DNA from: Metellina segmentata | Lineage: Eukaryota; Arthropoda; Arachnida; Araneae; Tetragnathidae | Direction of reading: 5' to 3' | NCBI GenBank assembly: GCA_947359465.1 | Contig: OX375876.1 | Coordinates: 61,758,998 to 61,822,997, forward strand | Length of the DNA: 64,000 nt | In this document: positions 1 to 12,900 of the stretch, piece by piece | How positions within the stretch are numbered: the first letter of the stretch is position 1 | How the letters are laid out: every line of letters starts with the position of its first letter | The notes under the pieces: generated by a model | The model's database searches: none | What the model saw: the letters and a program-made list of their open reading frames with translations, nothing else | Told to the model about the DNA's origin: nothing | Made by a program: the position numbers and the translations under genes

Positions 1-478
1 AATCACACTATTAGGTATCTATCTGGTGTAAACTTTTCCACAGATTTCAATACCGTTAAAATTTTTATTTGATCTTTACCGATTGCTGAGATAGAAAAAA
101 GCACTGAAGAACGCCAGTGATAACTTTAATAATTTCTTTTGTTTCACTCGAATACATTTCTCAGAAAATCAAAATGCATGACACTCTGGTCATTAGAATC
201 TGTTCGCTCCCATTCAAGACAAGACATGAAAAAATTGGCATGGTTCCAAAAGCTGACGTCAGTAGTGACGTGAGGGAGAAAGGTCTAAGTTTGATGCTTC
301 GCTTCTTCATTTTCTGAAATTTGGTGAAAAAACTATTAAATTCGTTTGAAAATGTTCTAAATTGAATTTTAAAATTCACTGCAACAAAAAAAAAATTGAA
401 ATACCTGTGTGCCAAGTGCCATAGATTCGTCAGGACTTTGCAGGCAACACTCATAAAACTTCCTTTTATAATAGTAGA
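1..478 (-). mobile_element. non-autonomous Helitron-like repeat, cut by the window start
   Basis: AT-rich repeat matching, with divergence, the split element at 37257-39862. Shared landmarks are the 'CTGGTGTAAA...TTTTCC' block near 25-45, a block around 205-260 with the words TTGGCATGGTTCCAAA and GACGTCA, and the block CTGTGTGCCAAGTGCCATAG (404-423). Read on the minus strand the right end gives TCTACTATTATAAAAGGAAG, preceded by A. That fits a Helitron 5' end (TC, inserted after A) at 478. The 3' end lies outside the window. No coding sequence is visible. Assignment to Helitrons is inference from the termini. Confidence 0.6.
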
Positions 479-622
479 TATTGGAGAAATTATTTGTTTC
501 TCAAAGGCAGGATTTGAACCAATTAATTATTTTATACCTTTATATCAAGATAATTAAAAAAAATTATTTATATAATGTCTGTCCAAAAAGAAATATTTGT
601 TTGAAAGTAGAACACTGACAAT

Positions 623-1330
623 TCAATCCACCAACACCGATGTAATGATTTTGTGTAGCGTTAACCTTGAGCTTGCACCTGCTCTTCTCTCTAAAACGTC
701 ATATCGTTTTGTCACTGTTTTGTGAGTGGTAGAGTGAACAAGTATTTTGTGTGTTTGGCGATTATTTACTTCTCGAAAATGAAATGCCTTAATCATGATG
801 GGTTTCAACTTTTGGAACAAAAAAATACGCAGAAACCAAATCTAGAGAAAATGACAGTCTCCTCTTTTTTGGCAAAAAATTCACAGGTGCAGTATCATAG
901 TGAAGCATCTAGGTCTTGTTTCCTCCAAATTTCTGTTGTGCTTCTTAAACGTCTCATCATCCAAGTAAAAGTGTACAGTGGTTGTTTGGCCTCGTTTTAC
1001 AAACTTATGATAAACGATTCCTTGTTATTCAAAAAAGACTATTAACATTGCCTTCACATTCATTATTTACTCATCAGTCCAGAGACAAAGCATGGTTTTT
1101 GCTGCAACATGATGTATCTGCTCATTTTCTTTCAATGATGCATGTCATGAGGTTTTGCTGATGCCTAAATCTTCAACAATCTTATGGACAGTTTAACATC
1201 GATTTGCACAAATCAAAGCATGCACTTCCTTGATGTGGAACGGTTCCCAGTTTTCAGATCGTTTTTGGTGGATAGTCTGCCCTATTTGAAACGTCTACTA
1301 CTCGTAGCATTGGCACCAACTAAAACAATC
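623..1330 (-). pseudogene. degenerate mariner (Tc1/mariner superfamily) transposase
   Basis: Minus-strand translation with stops and frame changes still reads as a mariner transposase. From the N-terminal side: a helix-turn-helix part with words like TVHKIVEDLGISKTS (about 1200-1130) and HHVAAKTMLCLWTDE; then the catalytic-core block NVKAMLIVFF...GIVYHKFVKRGQT (about 1060-960); then HFYLDDETFKK; then weaker similarity ending with a LFQKLKP-like block near 815. Family knowledge: intact mariner transposases are about 345 residues with a DD34D triad. The triad cannot be confirmed here. The N-terminal part beyond about 1330 and both terminal repeats were not found, so this is an old truncated copy. 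Confidence 0.7.
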
Positions 1331-3105
1331 CTCCATAAGTTGGCTGCTATATACTTAGGAAATGTTCGTAAACATCAATTTCTACATCCTGGGGGTGATG
1401 AATTAGTCCTTCATGGGGGGTCTAGTGTTTCAGAAAACAGGTTTATTGAAATGACTGGTTAAAGCCTCCTGGGCAATCAAAATCTTTCCCTCCAAGTTCA
1501 AAATAGATCTTTCATTTCCTGTAACTGCTGTGGATTTCACAATAAGTTGATGTCAAACCCTGTGATTGCAGAATAATATCCTGCTTGCATCAGAAGTGAT
1601 TGCAACAATGATAGAGCTTCGCTAGGTGTTGCACTTTTCATTTCCCATGCAGGCGGTTACAATAAGAATTGAAAGTAGGACAGATTATATCTTACTATCA
1701 TCTGCATCCTATATTTGCCACCAAATCAAACCATGTAACAACAGTCGAGCAAGGCTACCTAAACTTTTTGACAGTTTTGTTGACTTGAATGCAGGCAGTA
1801 AGTGGGAAAATATGGATACTAATTCCTGTGTGACAAATCGAACACTTGATAACTGTCTGCTGAACAGAAAATGCCCATTTCCATAAACCATCTCACACTT
1901 TTCATTCCATTTCTGCTATTTCATCTTTTTTATTTTTTCATGTTTGTCAGAAATTGGTCTGCATGGTAGCAATCATTTTCAATATTTGTTACTCATGTCA
2001 GTGAAAATAATGATCTTGTCAGCTGCCCATCATATTATTTTACGAAGCATCCGACTAGCCTCTTTTAACTTCTGCTGCAAGTATTGTTTAACTTAAACAG
2101 ATTGTCGAAGGCAATATTGGTGGAGCTGTGCAAAAAGTCACTGAAGTAATATTGAAAGCAGCAGACATAGTGATCCCTAAGAATGTGTAGTCCTTTTATA
2201 AACTGTAAAACTGATGAAATGTAGAATGCACTGCACCAATGAAGAAGTAATGTATGGCAAGGAGTACATTTAATCAGAATTAAACTTATGATCGTTTTTT
2301 CCATTGTAGCCAGTGGGAATACAGTGAGGAGGGATGTGTATCCAACATTGCACCTTCTCCCTTGAAACAGTTAAGAGATCGAACTTCAAAATCCCTGGGG
2401 TTGTATTCTGAACAATCCATGTTTTGTCAAAATGAATAGGCATTGTATCTAGCTGTAAAATTGGTAAATGTCATTGTGTGCTGTTTCTACAGCCTCCAGC
2501 ACTAACATGTATGCAGAAAGATTTTAATAAAATGCCAAGCTGGATCACAGACATAATTTTTACACCCGCTCTAATTTTGCTTATAATTAATCTTCCTGAG
2601 GTATAGTTGATATGGATGACTAGGATGATATCACCTGGGCCTGACTGCATCTATTACTAAAGTCATTTAAAGTTTTTTCCTCCACATAAACTTCGCAAGT
2701 TAGGACTTGGTGGTGGCAAGATTTTCCTTGATGTTCTCTATTTCGTCTCCTAAAATAACTTTCTTGGAAAGCGGAAATATGGCCCTTGCTCCATTAAACC
2801 CCCAAGAAATCAAAACCAAACCTTGTAAAGTTGTTGATATAGTTAAATTTACCCGGGACAATAAGTATCAACTTGGGGTCATCAAAATCCAGAAATATTG
2901 TACAGCTAAGTTATGGTATGACACTGTGTGACAATACGATTGCTTTTTTCTTTGATTTATAATAATGTACTATAAATAGCCACGTTTGTATATTTTTCTC
3001 TTTCCTTTGTTAAACTTAAATATTCTGTTTTGGTAATTAATAGTTATTTCATTTTAATGTTAGCTATTACACAGTTGTGTTTTAATTGAAATTTTTTCTT
3101 TTCAG
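1331..3105. other. unassigned AT-rich stretch upstream of the CELF coding exons
   Basis: Only short ORFs with no recognisable domain. The longest plus-strand ORFs (74-86 codons, near 1626-1886 and 2707-2931) resemble no family I know. Composition is slightly richer in G+C near 2300-2900, so an old transposable element or processed pseudogene is possible, but I found no terminal repeats or motifs. Confidence 0.4.
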
Positions 3106-3157
3106 TGGTGATTGTCATCCTGTAGTGCTTTATTAGATTGGAACTGTCCCTTCTCAA
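3106..3157 (+). other. candidate untranslated 5' exon of the CELF gene
   Basis: A 52-nt block lies between a strong acceptor (pyrimidine run then TTTTCAG, 3105) and a consensus donor (CAA|GTAAGT at 3158). Spliced to the first coding exon at 3768, it places TAG in frame 12 codons before the ATG at 3769 and puts A at -3. Both fit a 5' UTR exon. No transcript evidence is visible, and splice sites of this quality do occur by chance in AT-rich DNA. Confidence 0.35.
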
Positions 3158-3768
3158 GTAAGTGAATTTTTTGTTACATGTCTAACAAATTTTCATTTAC
3201 CAGTTTCAATATCTTTTTCTGTTATTTATTATTGATTATTTTATTATTTTTTAATTTGGAACCAGTTTTCTTTTTTTCCAGATACATTGCCTTTTTTTAC
3301 ATGTATTCTTTGGGAATGTATATTGTGTAAAAACAGAATTAGGTGTAATTATATTTGGATTATCAGGAGGCACAATGTGCACAAGCGCATTGTTTTTTAT
3401 CAGCCTCTTTTATATGGTACTTGGGAAATCAAAATTTCACAAATGTTGATTATACTGTGCTTGCTGAAATTGGTATAGCAAATATACCCCCTTTATTATA
3501 AACCATTGACAAAAATACAATTACATTTTAGGTTAAAATATAAGATTTTACAATGTAGATTCACTTTTCCTTTATTAGACTGCTTATAAATAATTTCTCA
3601 TTAAGCACATGCCATGTTATTGTAGCCTTTAGTAAGTGCTTCAAAAAGATGTCAGTCATTCTTGGCTAATCCAAAATATCTCTTTTATGGGACTTAAATT
3701 GCTTTGAAATTTGTTGTCTTCTTACTCTGTGCTTCAAAATGTTTATGTAGTTCATTGTCTTTTACAGA

Positions 3769-3934
3769 ATGAATTCTATCCCTAAAGATCAACCTGACCC
3801 TGATGCCATCAAAATGTTTGTTGGACAAATACCTAGAAACTGGGACGAAACTGAACTGAGGAAACTTTTCGATGAATTTGGACCTGTACATCAAATCAAT
3901 GTATTAAGAGATAAAATTACTGGACAAAGCAGGG
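3769..3934 (+). CDS. CELF: CELF exon 1: start codon and first half of RRM1
   Basis: Residues 1-55 plus one base. The acceptor TTTTACAG ends at 3767, one base before the ATG, so at least one upstream untranslated exon must exist. The start [20 protein letters not shown] aligns with the short N terminus of CELF1 ([14 protein letters not shown]), which supports this ATG. RNP2 of RRM1 is MFVGQI. The donor is GTAAGA. Confidence 0.93.
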
Positions 3935-6900
3935 GTAAGACCAGCACATACTATTTAAATCTACTTAATTTGAAAGTTTTAGAATATTTCTTTTGTTCTG
4001 GCAGATTTTCAAAAATGTTTACATTTGCTCTTTAAAATTTTTAATTTGCAACATTTCTAAATCTAATATTTTGTTATGGTTGTTTTAAGTGGATGAGCAC
4101 TAACAATTATAAGTATAAAATATGGTGCTCTTTTCAGTATTAACGAATCAGCTTTTTTGTATTGCACTTTGTAATTGAGATTAAAAAGTTTATTACATAT
4201 TTTTCTTTTTTATCTAGGTTGTTGTTTTGTCACTTTTTATTGTCGCAAATCAGCAGTAGAAGCACAAAACGCATTACATAATATAAAAACTTTACCTGGG
4301 GTTAGTATTTAAAGTTTAATTTTACAATTTTGTTTTGCGTGATGCCACTAACAAATTAAATCATTAAAATGTTCGTATTTCTTCATACATGTACATGTTA
4401 AAAATTCATATTTAAAATAAAATTTGATTTAAAGAAACCACCTGTAAATAGTTTATTATTTTTTATTTTAGATGCATCACCCAATACAGATGAAACCTGC
4501 AGATAGTGAAAATAGAAATGGTATATATACATCCTTAAGTCATGTACCATCCCCCGTTTTAAAATATTTTCGGTTCATTGACCATTTTATTTTTTATTGT
4601 ATATTGCATGTTATGTAGTGTAAATTAAAATTTTGTGTAAAATTGAATCTCTTATGTTGATTTTATTGCAGAAAGAAAATTATTTGTTGGAATGTTATCT
4701 AAAAAGTGTTCTGAAAATGATGTTAGAGTTATGTTTTCTTCCTTTGGGCAAATTGAGGAATGTACTGTCTTGAGAGATATTAATGGACAAAGCAGGGGTA
4801 AATATCTTATACTTATAATTATTTTTTTATTTTAAATTTCTGTAATATAGATAGATGCAGTTTCGTTTAAGTTCTAAAAATTGTCCGGAGTAACATTCTT
4901 GAATCTGAAGTAAAACATTTACAATATGAGTTAAGAGTAGAATAAGCGACATTGAAATTAAATAAATACTAAATTTTTTACCAAAATCTTCATATTTAGG
5001 ATAATGAATGTTATAGACAGTTAGCAAAGTTTGGTGGATCATATGCGCAGTTTTTGTGGATGGTTTATAATTGTGCTGCACTCATGTTTTTTATTTATTC
5101 GTCTAAAAGTTTAACATATCGCACCCCGGCAAGAAAAGTGACACAACTTGAAATTGCAGAATTTGAGAAACATCAACTTTAAAGGATACTATAAAACTTA
5201 TATTGAAATATTATAAGCTTCTTTTAAAGTTTAGGTAAGTATTTATGGTTGTAACTTCTATTATATACTATAGAATAGTAATATAGCACGCTGGGCACTT
5301 CATACATATTTTTCCATTACATAACATTGACGCTTAAAATTTTTTTTTTTTACTTGTGTCACTTTTCTTGCCATGGTGCGATATGACGTGTTTTAATTAT
5401 AAACAGTTTGTTAAAGGTAACTGTAATCAGCTGTTTTCTTGCACTTAGTCACAGTTCAACTAACAAGCCATTCAATTGCATAGTGTGTACTTCCTCTATC
5501 TCAATGAAACAATATTAACAAAGCGATAAAGACAAAATTATATTGACTGCATATTCCAAATAAGGGTTAAAAAATTGCATTTATTATTTAGAGTTGCAAT
5601 TTACTTTTTCATGCAGAGCAAATTTTCTAATCAATGGACAAGAGTTGTTATTGTTTTCAGTTTTGAATTGAATTAGCATAGTAAAAGGAGCCATAATATT
5701 CATATTTTTTAACATTATGTGAAATCTATACTAACCAAAAGCGCATTGACATTTCCCATTTACAAAGTTCCCACGGGCCTTGAAAAGTACTTGAATTTTG
5801 TTTTCAAGGGCCCCGGAAAATACTTGAAAGTCCTTGAATTTATTTTTAAAATCTTTAATATGGAATTTTCTTGAGTATGAATCGGCTCGAAACACTTGCG
5901 CTTAGAGGGCGTGGTTTGATTCCGAAAAATATGCTTGTTCATCTATAGGCATGTGTTTATTTTCTTTTCTCAAGGTCAGTGGGCATCTGTGTCAGTTCAA
6001 ACATATAGAACATAAGTATAATAACTTAGCTACTTTACTTTTTCTTTTTAAGAATTTTTTCTTTCCCATAACATGCTTGGAATATTGACTAGAAATATGT
6101 TTGGAATTGTTAAGTATGTGAATAGTAATGAAAAGGTTACGTTACACGAAATTCTTCAGAAAAGTTGTCTTCTAAAATGGGGGGTTAAAGAGGGGATTTC
6201 TGCCTTTTTACGATAGTCCTTGAAAAACCTCAAATGGCCTTGAAGTCCTGGAAAAGTACTTGAATTTTTTTCCCACCAAAGAGTGGGAACCATGATTTAG
6301 ATCTTATCGGATGATTGATCTGAAGCCCACATCTACTTAAAAAATTAATTGTTATCTCAGACACTTCTCCCATATTAGCCCCCTAGCAAGTTCCTTATGA
6401 CTACTCTGACAACTGTCCCACCTCAACACATTTCTACTGAAATGCCCTTGCTTTATTAACTACATTTCCTTTGCAAAATCCCAAGTATAAGTTGCCATTT
6501 GATATACACAAGCGACATAAATCTAAAAAACACGATTGTATGGACCAAAATAAGACTGAAATTTTTATATGTGCTATGATTTAAGAAGATTTGAGCATTA
6601 AAAAACCAACGTTGCAATGTGGTGTTTATGTACAATATAGTGTTTACATGTAATTTGATGCCTAACTGTTATAATTTTTTATTAAACTAAGATTTTCATT
6701 TCAGGCTGTGCTTTTATCACATATGCTTCTAGGCAATGTGCCATTAATGCCATAAAAGCTATGAATCATTCACAAACAATGGATGTAAGTTCTTTTATTT
6801 CAGCTAAATATTCTTAGCTTTTTCTTAATTGATTAGATGAAAAGGTTTTTCTGTAAATTTAAGCATATCTCTGAAGAAATCAAATTTATAGCTAATATCT

Positions 6901-9900
6901 TTCAGTTTGCATAATTAATCCTCAACAAATTTACTTCCCCAAGATACCTGACTGATCGATCTTTCCTCCCACTCTCTCCTACTCATCTGCTTTTTCTTTA
7001 TCCGTCATTGTGTTGTCTGTCTTGTGTTTGGTGCAGCTTTGCCAAATGTGGGCCTTATGCCATAAAGTCCCCCCCCCCCCCAAAAAAAAAAAAAACAACA
7101 ACAACCCTAACAGATTACTTAAATTTGGGGTACTTGGAAGAAGAAACACTCTGAACCCATGCCTATTTAGCTAATATATTTATTAGCTGAATAGGCAGTG
7201 CTCTATTGTATTTACAGGGTTTATAATACATCACTTTTTGTCACTTTTCAGGTCTTTGTTCTTAAATTCTACGTGGACAATAACAATTTTTGGTATTAAA
7301 AACATTAATTTTTTCCCTTTAAAAAAGTAAAATTTTTATTAAGTATGAAATTTTTGTATTTTTTTCGTAAAAAAAAAAGAGAGAGATATATATATTTTTT
7401 TAATTTTTCCTGCAATTTCTTTCTGTATTTTTATTTGCCCCCAATGATGATAACCTGGGGCAGGGTTCCCAGTCTTTGAAAGGTCCTTGAATTTATTTTT
7501 TTCCCGAACTTGGGGGGGGGGTTAAAAATTGCAGAACTTGGTGTGAAAGAGTGATTTATTAACTGGTGTGAAATATTGGTCAGATCAAAAAGGTAAAATC
7601 GAAAACAAACACTTGAAGATATTTTATATAGGATCTGGATCTTCAGATATTGTATGTGACAAGATTTTGCAAGCTCTGAATGAGTTATCCCTTCCACAAT
7701 CTCAGTTCCTTAGATGGACCCAATGTCAACTAGACGGTTTTTATAAAGATTAATGACTCATCACTTTTTACCCAAAAAAAAAGAACTTGTTAACACATTG
7801 AGACATGTAATATTCACACAATGCGTAATGCTTTTCGTAACCCACATGGATGAACGCCGAATTTTCCCCCACTGTTTTCTCAGTAAAACGGTGGGTTTTC
7901 CATTAATTATGCCATTTTCGTTTAAGATCGCAAAGGAGCACAGACAAATTAAAAATGTCGTTCTATTTGAGCTATAATGCTGAAATTAAGATATGCGTTC
8001 TGTAATCTACAATGCATAATGATTGTGCCATTTTTAAATCAACAGATAAAGCCAATAAACCAGTAATAATAACAAAGGGTGCTGTAGATATAGTATATTT
8101 TCCCCCCCCCCTTCCCCAATTTATTAATATAACAATAATTTCATTTTTCAAAAATGAATACTATTTCTAATTTGGATCTTAAATTTTGGTTTTCAGTATC
8201 GTATGAATATGACATAAATTTAAGATACATTTTGAAGCATAGATTTTCAAAAGTGATATTTAGTATTTTTTTAATAGCGTTTTGATAAACTAAATTAGTT
8301 TTTAACAGCAAATATATATATATATATATATATATTTGTGTGTGTTTTATTAAAGAAAAATTGCTGTGGGCCTATAAAGCTCGGCATGCGTTTTCGTGTA
8401 ACAACAAGTAGCGCACATCCCCTTTGGTTGAAGGTGTGCCTGAACTAGTTTTTTCTATTCAAAGGTTATATGTCAAGTTGTGAAACCAACTGTTGCCATC
8501 AACTTATCTAAAATGTGTTATCATAATTGTCAGAAAATTGGAGTTTTTTTTTAATAACTGGTTGAAATGCAAAATTGTGGATTTATAAAGTTGTTATAGT
8601 AATATGATCACTTGCTATATAAAGAAGAGTGAGTTTCTGATTCTTTTTGGGACCAGCCTTGAAATTCATGTGGCCTTCCCTAGTCATAAAAATAAAATTT
8701 AGGGAAATAATGAAACAAATAGGAAAACATTAATATCCCACACTACCTAAAACTGCATATCTTGGGACTCAAATCCAAATGTACAGCCCTCAAGAGCACA
8801 TCTCCTTTAGTTGTGCACAGGCTTCTTGTCCCCCAAGGTATTCGTCAATAGCCCGCTGTGTTGATCTAGTACGAATTTTATTAAAATTACCTTACCTTTC
8901 CCATGGGGTTTACTGATTTTAATAAACACAGGTGTTTGCTCCCAGTATACACAAGCAATCTTTTTGCTTTCATCCCATTCTATTCCCCAGTCCCTTTTTT
9001 TCCTACCGCGACATGTTTTACTTAAAGTTGTCTGTTTTGTGTTTGGTGCAGCTTGGCCAAATATTGGCCTTGAGCCATAAACCTCAAAAACAACCAACCA
9101 AACTGTGTAAATCCAAGTAGGAAATCTGGTTTTAAATTTTTTACTTAAGTCATATTGCATAAATTGGTAAATGAATTCATTTAACAACAGACCAATAAAT
9201 TTATAATAGTATATTTTACCTGAATGCTGGTAAAATTCCATTACTGATTTTTGTTTGATACTTGTAAAAGTTTATTGGATTGGCATGTTTATGCTGTGTT
9301 TTGTATATAAATAAAGCCTGTCTAGTATGTTCCTTGTTGAAAAGTTTTTTTTAGAAACTCATTTATTTAAAAATGTACATTCTATCTATTTCCTAGTCTT
9401 TTACTAAATGTCAATTTTATTTTTCTTTTGAAAAATAAATTACCATTATTACATCCTTGAAAATATTTTGTCTATGTGAAATCGTGGGAAGCTATTTAAA
9501 CTTTTCAAAAGGACAAAACCACAAATTTTTTAACTTTTGAACTGTTTTGTTTTCATTGTCGTAGAATAATTCTGGATTTTTATAATTTCATAGGTATTGT
9601 TTTTATTTTTAGGGTTGTAGCAGTCCTCTTGTAGTTAAGTTTGCAGATACCCAAAAGGATAAAGATTTAAAGAGGCAACAGCAAATGATGTCGAACATCT
9701 GGAATATGACTAGTTTTAGCAACATAGGCCTTAGTTCCCAGTATATTGCTGCAGTGAGTTTTTCAAGTTTCTATTCAATAATTGTCCACTATCAACATTT
9801 TAATTAAAATTACTTTTTAGTGCTTTCTAAAGTTATGGACTAGAGAACACATTTTACTCTTAGATAACTGCTTTTCATAATTGTGAAAACAAAACTAATA

Positions 9901-12900
9901 ATTTTCATTCATAAATTACTAGTTACTTAAGATAAAAATTTATTATTTTGCTAAATTTGTATACTTTTTATGTTTTGCAGCAAGCACAGACTGGTAGCTA
10001 TGGAAATTTTACTAGTCTACCTCAACTTACTGGAGGTAAAGCTTTCCATATTTACATGAGTACTAATCATTATCAGTAATTTTTTTATGAATATTTAATT
10101 TTCTTGCTTCAATTTTGTTTTGTTACTGATAGTTAAATTTTTATTTTAAGGAATCAATTCTTTAAATATGCAACAGCTCGCAGCCCTTGCAGCCGCCCAG
10201 TCACCTAACAATACAAATGCTGGTAGGTGTTGGCATGCATGTCTTCCTTGTGTGTATCTGTCCATTCATTTGACATGTGTAGAGCAATATTTTGTCATAA
10301 AATACTGCTAACAGCTACATGTTTTTCATTATTTCTTCACAAAAAGAAAACTTGTTTACAAAGTTCTATCTTCAGTGAAAAGTCTTGAAAAAAGACTAGA
10401 ATAGGGCATATTTTTCCCAGATTACTAAATATTTTATCTGTAATGACAAGCACAATATTCATCATTGCAAGAAAATAATTAAGCTTCCAATCAAATGTAG
10501 ATGCTTAAACTTAGAGACTGAAAATGAATTTATTACTAACAAAAGATGCATCAATACAAAGTTTTTTGTCTATTAACTGAAAAATACAAGAAATATTTGG
10601 ATTAAATATTTTCGTGTTTTTCCTGGAATATGTGCATGTAACATCTGGAATACTTCCTTTCTAAAAACTTTCCCCCTCCTCCTTATTTATATTTTTTTCT
10701 AAAACATGCATAAGTTTGTTATAATTTGTAAATAAATATGTGCTTTGATGCTTAATATGTGATGGGGGTTCAATTATTTTATTATATAATAGAATGGATT
10801 ACTTAATACGCTAGTGAAGATATTTCAAAATTGATTTTTCCGTCTTGTTCTGGGGATTTGCCCTCTGCACTAGCAGCCGGCTAGTTCTAGATAGTACAGG
10901 TTCAATTCCTGTAACTACCCTGAGTGCATTTCTCTCTTGTCAGTAATTGTGTGTCCATTTTCTTGATAGAGGAAACATAATCAACAAACTTTCTCAGACC
11001 TTACCCCTGCACTAGAGATGTTAAATTATCAGTTATAATCTTTTGGAGAATAATCGAGAATTTTTTTTCTAAATACATACAAAATAAAAAAATTTAACAC
11101 ATTATTTTAATCTAAGAATGAATATATGTGATGAAAAAAATCAGAATTCAAAAATGTAGTAGCATTTTGTTATTTTTAATTAACTATCTAACTTAAACAT
11201 TTCTCTGCAAAAAGAACCCAGAAAATGGAGGACTGTAATGGTAAGGCATTGTGCAGTATTGCCAACTCAGAAGACTGAACCTCCAAAAAAAATAAACACA
11301 TTTTAGAATCAAAACTACTAGATTTCTGATTTTTGTAATTAAAAAAAATGCATAAAATAATTTTAATTTGATTTTCACAGAATTTTTAACATTTTGTTTA
11401 GTCTTTTTTATTGAATAGAAAACCATATTTTTTTTGGTAAAAAATTTGCTCGATTTTTACTTTTGCAATGGCTTTAATAAACAAAAAGAATTTTTAACTA
11501 ATCATTAATTATCAAAATTAGTACTATTAGTTTTTAAGTAATAAAAATAACTTAAATAAGTGAAATAACATTTAAAAAAAAAATATGTTAGACATGATAA
11601 ATTAGTGTTAGAATGTTGCATAGCATCCTAACTTTTGCTTTATTTCCTTGTGATATAAATTGCAGATTTACATTTTATGATGATAAAAATAGAAAAATCT
11701 TGCATTCATAGTAACAGTTATAACTAATTTCTATGACAGTGCTTATATGCCTATATATACTGTTAATGATACATAAAATAGGTTTTGTGTTAATTTCTGC
11801 AGTCAATAAAATGAAACATATTAAAATTTTCTGAAAAATTAGGTTTTGAATTAAAAAATTATCGGGATCTGTTGAAATTTCGTTAAATTGTTAGTTTTGA
11901 TATTTACTTGATAATTGGGAAAATAAATTTTTAAGCTTAAATAATTATCTAAGCCTGTATGCTAAGGTAATTACATTCACTGTTGTAGTAATTTTTTTTT
12001 TTTTTTTGGGGGGGGGAACAGTTTTATAAGTGAACTATATCTTACGTGACCACTTACTTAAAGTTTCCATTTAGTCCAAGGTAAATGGAAACTTTATTAC
12101 AGAATTAGCACTCTTTCTAGAGATAGTTAAAAATAGGTTTTAAAATGAATGGGTCCATCTGAAATAATAATTCTGTATATCCTTAATAAATATATCCTAC
12201 CCTAATCCTCTTTTGTTCTAAGAAAGAGGAATAGGGTATGACATATCTAATCTATTAGTCCTCTTTCATTCTATGAAAGGTCTAACATTGTTTTTTTTTT
12301 TCCATGGTATTTAATTTTCTAATACAAGCTATGTGAGGTCATTCATTCTTGGAAAAAAAAAGTTATAAATGAACAGTGATGTCTTTTTGTCAATACAGTA
12401 ATAATTCTTCAAATTCGTATTTCAATTCCCAGATTACTTTAAAGCTGTTTATACACTGGATTGATTGAAAAGCTAAACCCTTGTAATCTAATCCTCGATC
12501 TTAGCACAGGGGTGAAAATCTTCCGCGTTTACGCGGATTTCCGCTTTTTTTTTCTTCCGAGAATTTCCGCTTTTTTTTTTCTTCCTAGAATTTTGGCTTT
12601 TTCTACAATTTTTTCTTTAGAATTAAATTATATCATGAAATTACAGCCAAAGAATAAATGTAAAAAAAATAAGGAAAGTGTGAATATGTCCTGACTTCCT
12701 GGATGATATTCTTCCAACTTTTGTAGGTATTTCCGACTTTTCGTAAATTTTTGAGAAAATGACCGATTATTATCATTTTTTACGAAAAAATTCCGATTTT
12801 TGCCCTTTTTTGTCTATTATAAACTTTAAATGCTCCAAATGAGACTTATAATATCGCCAACGCTGCACTAAATTTTGCAAGCTGATAAGTCTTGCAAATT

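Noticed and set aside
1..478. 3' end of an RTE-type non-LTR retrotransposon
   Set aside because: The end TTTTATAATAGTAGAT resembles RTE tails of other arthropods, but the opposite ends of sister copies show hairpin plus CTAG|T, which fits Helitrons better. Not fully excluded.
2065..2931. possible processed pseudogene from slightly higher G+C and ORFs
   Set aside because: No protein recognised in any frame and no poly(A) remnant or duplication seen.
8807..9241. 144-codon minus-strand ORF
   Set aside because: Overlaps two SINE fragments and ordinary intron; no domain, no splice context. Chance ORF.
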